Source of the DNA: Aliirhizobium wenxiniae
GTDB lineage: Bacteria > Pseudomonadota > Alphaproteobacteria > Rhizobiales > Rhizobiaceae
Direction of reading: 5' to 3'
Assembly: GCF_014201355.1 (NCBI RefSeq)
Contig: NZ_JACHEG010000006.1
Location: forward strand, 265,569-329,568
DNA length: 64,000 bases
Shown one piece after another: positions 61,532 through 64,000 of the stretch; positions within the stretch are counted from its first letter, which is position 1; every line of letters starts with the position of its first letter. Made by a program: the position numbers and the translations under genes. Below the pieces are notes generated by a model, which made no database searches, had not been told where the DNA came from, and saw only the letters and a program-made list of their open reading frames with translations.

Positions 61532-61738
61532 TTAGCCTGCGTTGGGCAAGATCATGTCCTTGAACAACCGAGATACGAGGCGGGGTCGTGATCCCTGCCT
61601 CTCATCGATGAGTAGATAGGACATTCTCTTTATCTCGATTGTCATCACGCCTTCATTGTCACTGCGACGATAGTTGCCCATTCCAATTTGAAGGTACCCG
61701 TTTTCTACCGCCCAGGCAGCTATCATGTCCGCGTCCAT
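61532..61738 (-). CDS. small conserved protein, paralogue of the one at 39.4-39.6 kb
   Basis: The 68-residue product reads MDADMIAAWAVENGYLQIG, then MTIEIKRMSYLLIDERQGSRP and LVSRLFKDM. It shares most positions with the other copy, and the leader has CAGGACCTTTG before the ATG like the other. ATG 61738 is chosen by that comparison. No known function. Confidence 0.65.
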   Translation of the reverse strand: MDADMIAAWAVENGYLQIGMGNYRRSDNEGVMTIEIKRMSYLLIDERQGSRPRLVSRLFKDMILPNAG

Positions 61739-62107
61739 CAAAGGTCCTGCTGCCAGAGATCCGGGAGCGCAACTCTATATCGCTCCCGTACAAATCATCT
61801 CGGGATCCTGATACCTTATTCGGGCGCGCCGAGTTGGCTAAATCATCCCCCTATGAAACTCGCTGCTAGACTGTTGCAAATAAGACTCGTAGCCCCTCTG
61901 GCTCTTTGCTGTCATCCAGACAATGCTCGAAAATCACCAAAATGATGCCGACTGTCGAGGTGGGTAATAGACGTCCGGTCGCCATGGATCGGTTGCGCCA
62001 ACACCGAATTCGGCATGTGATGTACCGCCGGGCACAGCGCCCACAATTGCCTTAATTGTCGCCTTTGCAGATCGGCGCGCTATCTGCTTGTTTTTCAGGA
62101 GCGCAAG
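61739..62107. other. stretch without a supported gene
   Basis: No family pattern on either strand. Confidence 0.5.
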
Positions 62108-62338
62108 ATGCGAACTATGTATTGGGACAAGCCAGTAGATCTAGATGGTCGCCTTATCTTTGGACCTATGGAGGCGCATCGCTATATGATGGGCTCGAGC
62201 TGGAGCACGATCCGTGACCGTGCATTTGCTGCTGCGGCAAACAGTATAAATGACGCTCTGAATGGTCGTGCGTCGCCTGATTTTGCTAGAGAATTGTTCG
62301 AAAAGGCCCTGAAGGCCCGACGCGCACTTCCTCTTTAA
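62108..62338 (+). CDS. DUF982-like protein
   Basis: The 76-residue product (MYWDKPVDLDGRLIFGPMEA, then ALNGRASPDFARELFEKALKA) follows the DUF982 layout: a W-x-x-PV start, a central helix and an ARxxFxxA end. AGGAGCGC stands just before the ATG. Function unknown. Confidence 0.7.
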   Translation: MRTMYWDKPVDLDGRLIFGPMEAHRYMMGSSWSTIRDRAFAAAANSINDALNGRASPDFARELFEKALKARRALPL

Positions 62339-62409
62339 AGGCGGCATGAGTCGCTTGTCAGGTAAGACACCTTCATCTCAGCACGCTCGAACGCTGTCAA
62401 TGGCGCCTG

Positions 62410-62880
62410 TTGGGACAACCGCACTGGCGCGCTGGCTCAGATGACAGTTTGTGTAGCTTGAACGAAAGCCAATTCAGTGAAACCAAACTGTTTTCGACCA
62501 GCACTAACGGCGATCGGTGGTCATTAGATACGACCGATGGAGCGACAATTGTCGTCCACACGGGCAACGCGCCATCCGGTGGGCATCAAACCCGCACGTC
62601 TCTTGCTGTTTTTCTCGAGCAAAACGTCGGCAAGCCGGAACATACCGCACTCCTCCAGGTTCTCGGGCAATCTCAGGAGGAGGTAGAACAACAGCTTCAG
62701 GCCGACGACACCGAGACGCATTCGCACAAGACCGCGATGGAGTATCTACGGCTCGGCGGTCGACGCCTCGCGAAAGTTGACGACAATATTGTCAGCGTCC
62801 GGTCTTGGGAGGACGACCCGTCCGAAGCCGAGGCCTACTGGCAAGCACATGTAGAACCCATGGATCGTGAAAAGCGTTAG
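62410..62880 (+). CDS. conserved hypothetical protein
   Basis: The frame has NGDRWSLDTTDGATIVVHTGNAPSGG, then SLAVFLEQNVGKPEHTALLQVL and a charged C-terminus. The first blocks recur in rhizobial proteins of unknown function. No ATG is available; TTG at 62410 or 62458 may serve, so the 5' end is uncertain. Confidence 0.55.
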   Translation: MGQPHWRAGSDDSLCSLNESQFSETKLFSTSTNGDRWSLDTTDGATIVVHTGNAPSGGHQTRTSLAVFLEQNVGKPEHTALLQVLGQSQEEVEQQLQADDTETHSHKTAMEYLRLGGRRLAKVDDNIVSVRSWEDDPSEAEAYWQAHVEPMDREKR

Positions 62881-63047
62881 GAAGTCGCTCTTCATCTGCC
62901 TTCAATCAGCGATCGATGAGCTCCAAAATAGGTACACCATGACTGACGACAGAAGAGATTGTCTGCTACTTTTGAAAAATACTCGCTGATCGCCGGATGT
63001 GATGGCAAACGCATGAGAATGGCGCCGCCGCGCTGCTTGCTGCCGGA

Positions 63048-63278
63048 TTGTGCAAGCCGGGTTTCCCGCGTGTACGGCAGGTGGACTGTGAAGATGACTT
63101 GATGCTTGACTGCAAGGAGACAGGTGGGCCTCCTGCCTTTGTTCCTGAACGAAAAGGCTTCGGGCCGAAACTAATCCGTATGGTGCTGCTTGGTACAGAT
63201 GGCGTCGACGTTAGTTTTCCTCAATCAGGCGTTGAAGCCGAATTCAACGCACCGCTCGCTCGGGTGCAAATGTCCTAG
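63048..63278 (+). pseudogene. C-terminal fragment of an HWE-type histidine kinase
   Basis: KETGGPPAFVPERKGFGPKLI and VEAEFNAPL match the last part of HWE/HisKA_2 ATPase domains (GGPP, then GFG-x-x-LI). The His-containing and N-box parts are missing. Confidence 0.65.
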
Positions 63279-63296
63279 AGCGAACGGAGTGTTCCT

Positions 63297-63589
63297 ATGC
63301 CCCCTGTTACCGCTCTCGTTGTTGATGACAAGCCGCTTTTGCGAATGGCGGAAATTCTGCAGAGCCGCGTGGCTATCTGCATTGTCTTCACCGATATCGA
63401 TATGCCGCGCGGTATCGACGGGCTGCGCCTCGCCGCCCTCATACGGGACCGTTGGCCGCCAGTCCGTGTGATCATCACGTCCGGCCACACGAAGCCACCA
63501 CAGGCAGCTTGCCGTCGGACATGGTGTTCTTCTCGAAACCGTATCGCGAGAACGAGGTGATCGCAACGATGACGCGGATGGCTGCTTAG
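63297..63589 (+). pseudogene. receiver-domain remnant with internal deletion and frameshift
   Basis: MPPVTALVVDDKPLLRM jumps to AEILQSRVAICIVFTDIDM, losing about 30 residues, continues RDRWPPVRVIITSGHTKPPQ, then after a shift reads LPSDMVFFSKPYRENEVIATMTRMAA. It is the same family as the intact regulator at 38.1-38.5 kb. Together with the kinase fragment it forms a decayed two-component pair. Confidence 0.8.
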
Positions 63590-63748
63590 ACTCTTGAATA
63601 TTGGGTGCCTAAACTTCGATGCCCATAGACTAAAATAGAGAGGGCTCCGTTCGTCGGATTTTTCTGGCGGGCCGCCTCACCGCCCTGACATCTCCTGCCC
63701 ACACAATGGGGGATTAAACAACGAGGGCTGCTAAGTTCGTACGACTTG

Positions 63749-64000
63749 TTATTGAACAGAGAAAGAAAATGCGCACTCGACACCGTTCATCCGGGCAATG
63801 CGGTTTTGGAAGAAGGAAAGGGTGAAGGTCTCCCCATCCATTGTCTTGAAAACTCTCTCACTTGGAAAGCGATCCAATTTAGGAAGGTACCCTAACTGAG
63901 AGGTCGTCTGAATTTCAGCTCCGCAATTTTCATTGTTCCCGCGAAACTCAAACCGTATCGAGCCAGTATCTGACGCTTTGATTGCGTACGTCACTCGGTC
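63749..64000 (-). CDS. hypothetical protein, 5' part beyond the window edge
   Basis: The frame is open to position 64000 and ends at 63749. The visible part (SIRFEFRGNNENCGAEIQTT, FPSERVFKTMDGETF) is beta-rich with one cysteine. A GTG at 63994 could start it, but the frame may continue beyond the edge. No family is recognised. Confidence 0.45.
   Translation of the reverse strand, partial: DRVTYAIKASDTGSIRFEFRGNNENCGAEIQTTSQLGYLPKLDRFPSERVFKTMDGETFTLSFFQNRIARMNGVECAFSFSVQ

Overview
The window looks like accessory DNA of an alphaproteobacterium of the Rhizobiaceae (Rhizobium/Agrobacterium type), probably from a large plasmid, chromid or chromosomal island. The grounds are the gene families: PRC-barrel, CsbD, DUF982, DUF6481-like and MXKDX small proteins, HWE-kinase and receiver-only regulators, a NrsF-type anti-sigma factor, UgpC-type sugar ABC operons, several VapBC/FitAB pairs and many decaying genes. 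No rRNA, functional tRNA, CRISPR array, replication genes or intact transposase was seen. All calls come from reading the sequence; no search was run.

Left part (1-15.4 kb): a lipoprotein of the DUF900 alpha/beta-hydrolase type runs off the left edge, followed by a toxin-antitoxin pair. Two envelope-stress sigma modules follow. Module A (2.5-11.2 kb) is an ECF sigma factor with a RskA-type anti-sigma, a fasciclin (MPT70-like) protein, DoxX, an alpha/beta hydrolase, DUF2177 and DUF2147 proteins, two cyclopropane-synthase-like methyltransferases, a DUF1295 membrane enzyme and a lipocalin. Three of its transcription units share a motif GAAACT-N16-CGT. Module B (11.3-15.4 kb) is a SigF/NrsF pair divergent from an MXKDX-repeat protein, a cytochrome b and a YedY-like molybdoenzyme; both directions carry GTAAC-N15-CG(A/T)ATGAG.

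Middle (15.5-43.5 kb): HU, many very small stress-type proteins, a TadG-like protein, and remnants of ku, an IS110 transposase, a PAS protein, a PIN toxin and an AraC regulator. A complete PaoABC-type aldehyde oxidoreductase operon with its XdhC chaperone, MoaA and a MocA-like cytidylyltransferase lies at 26.0-32.4 kb. UDP-galactopyranose mutase with a DUF707-like protein follows, then cold-shock, CsbD and PRC-barrel proteins.

Right part (44-64 kb): a tightly coupled operon of N-formylglutamate amidohydrolase, a DUF1704 (QEGLA/MATCAP-family) putative metallopeptidase and a glutathione-synthetase-like ATP-grasp ligase is the best candidate for an undescribed system. Next are a histidine kinase and FixJ-type regulator with a secreted HbpS/GlcG-like protein, a graveyard of pseudogenes (Fic, ABC ATPase, 2-hydroxyacid dehydrogenase), a FitAB/VapBC pair, a LacI-controlled sugar ABC transporter with an FAD oxidoreductase, another VapBC pair, and a decayed two-component system. 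At least seven degenerate tRNA-like 3' ends are scattered through the window, all on the minus strand, and five of them lie beside toxin-antitoxin loci.
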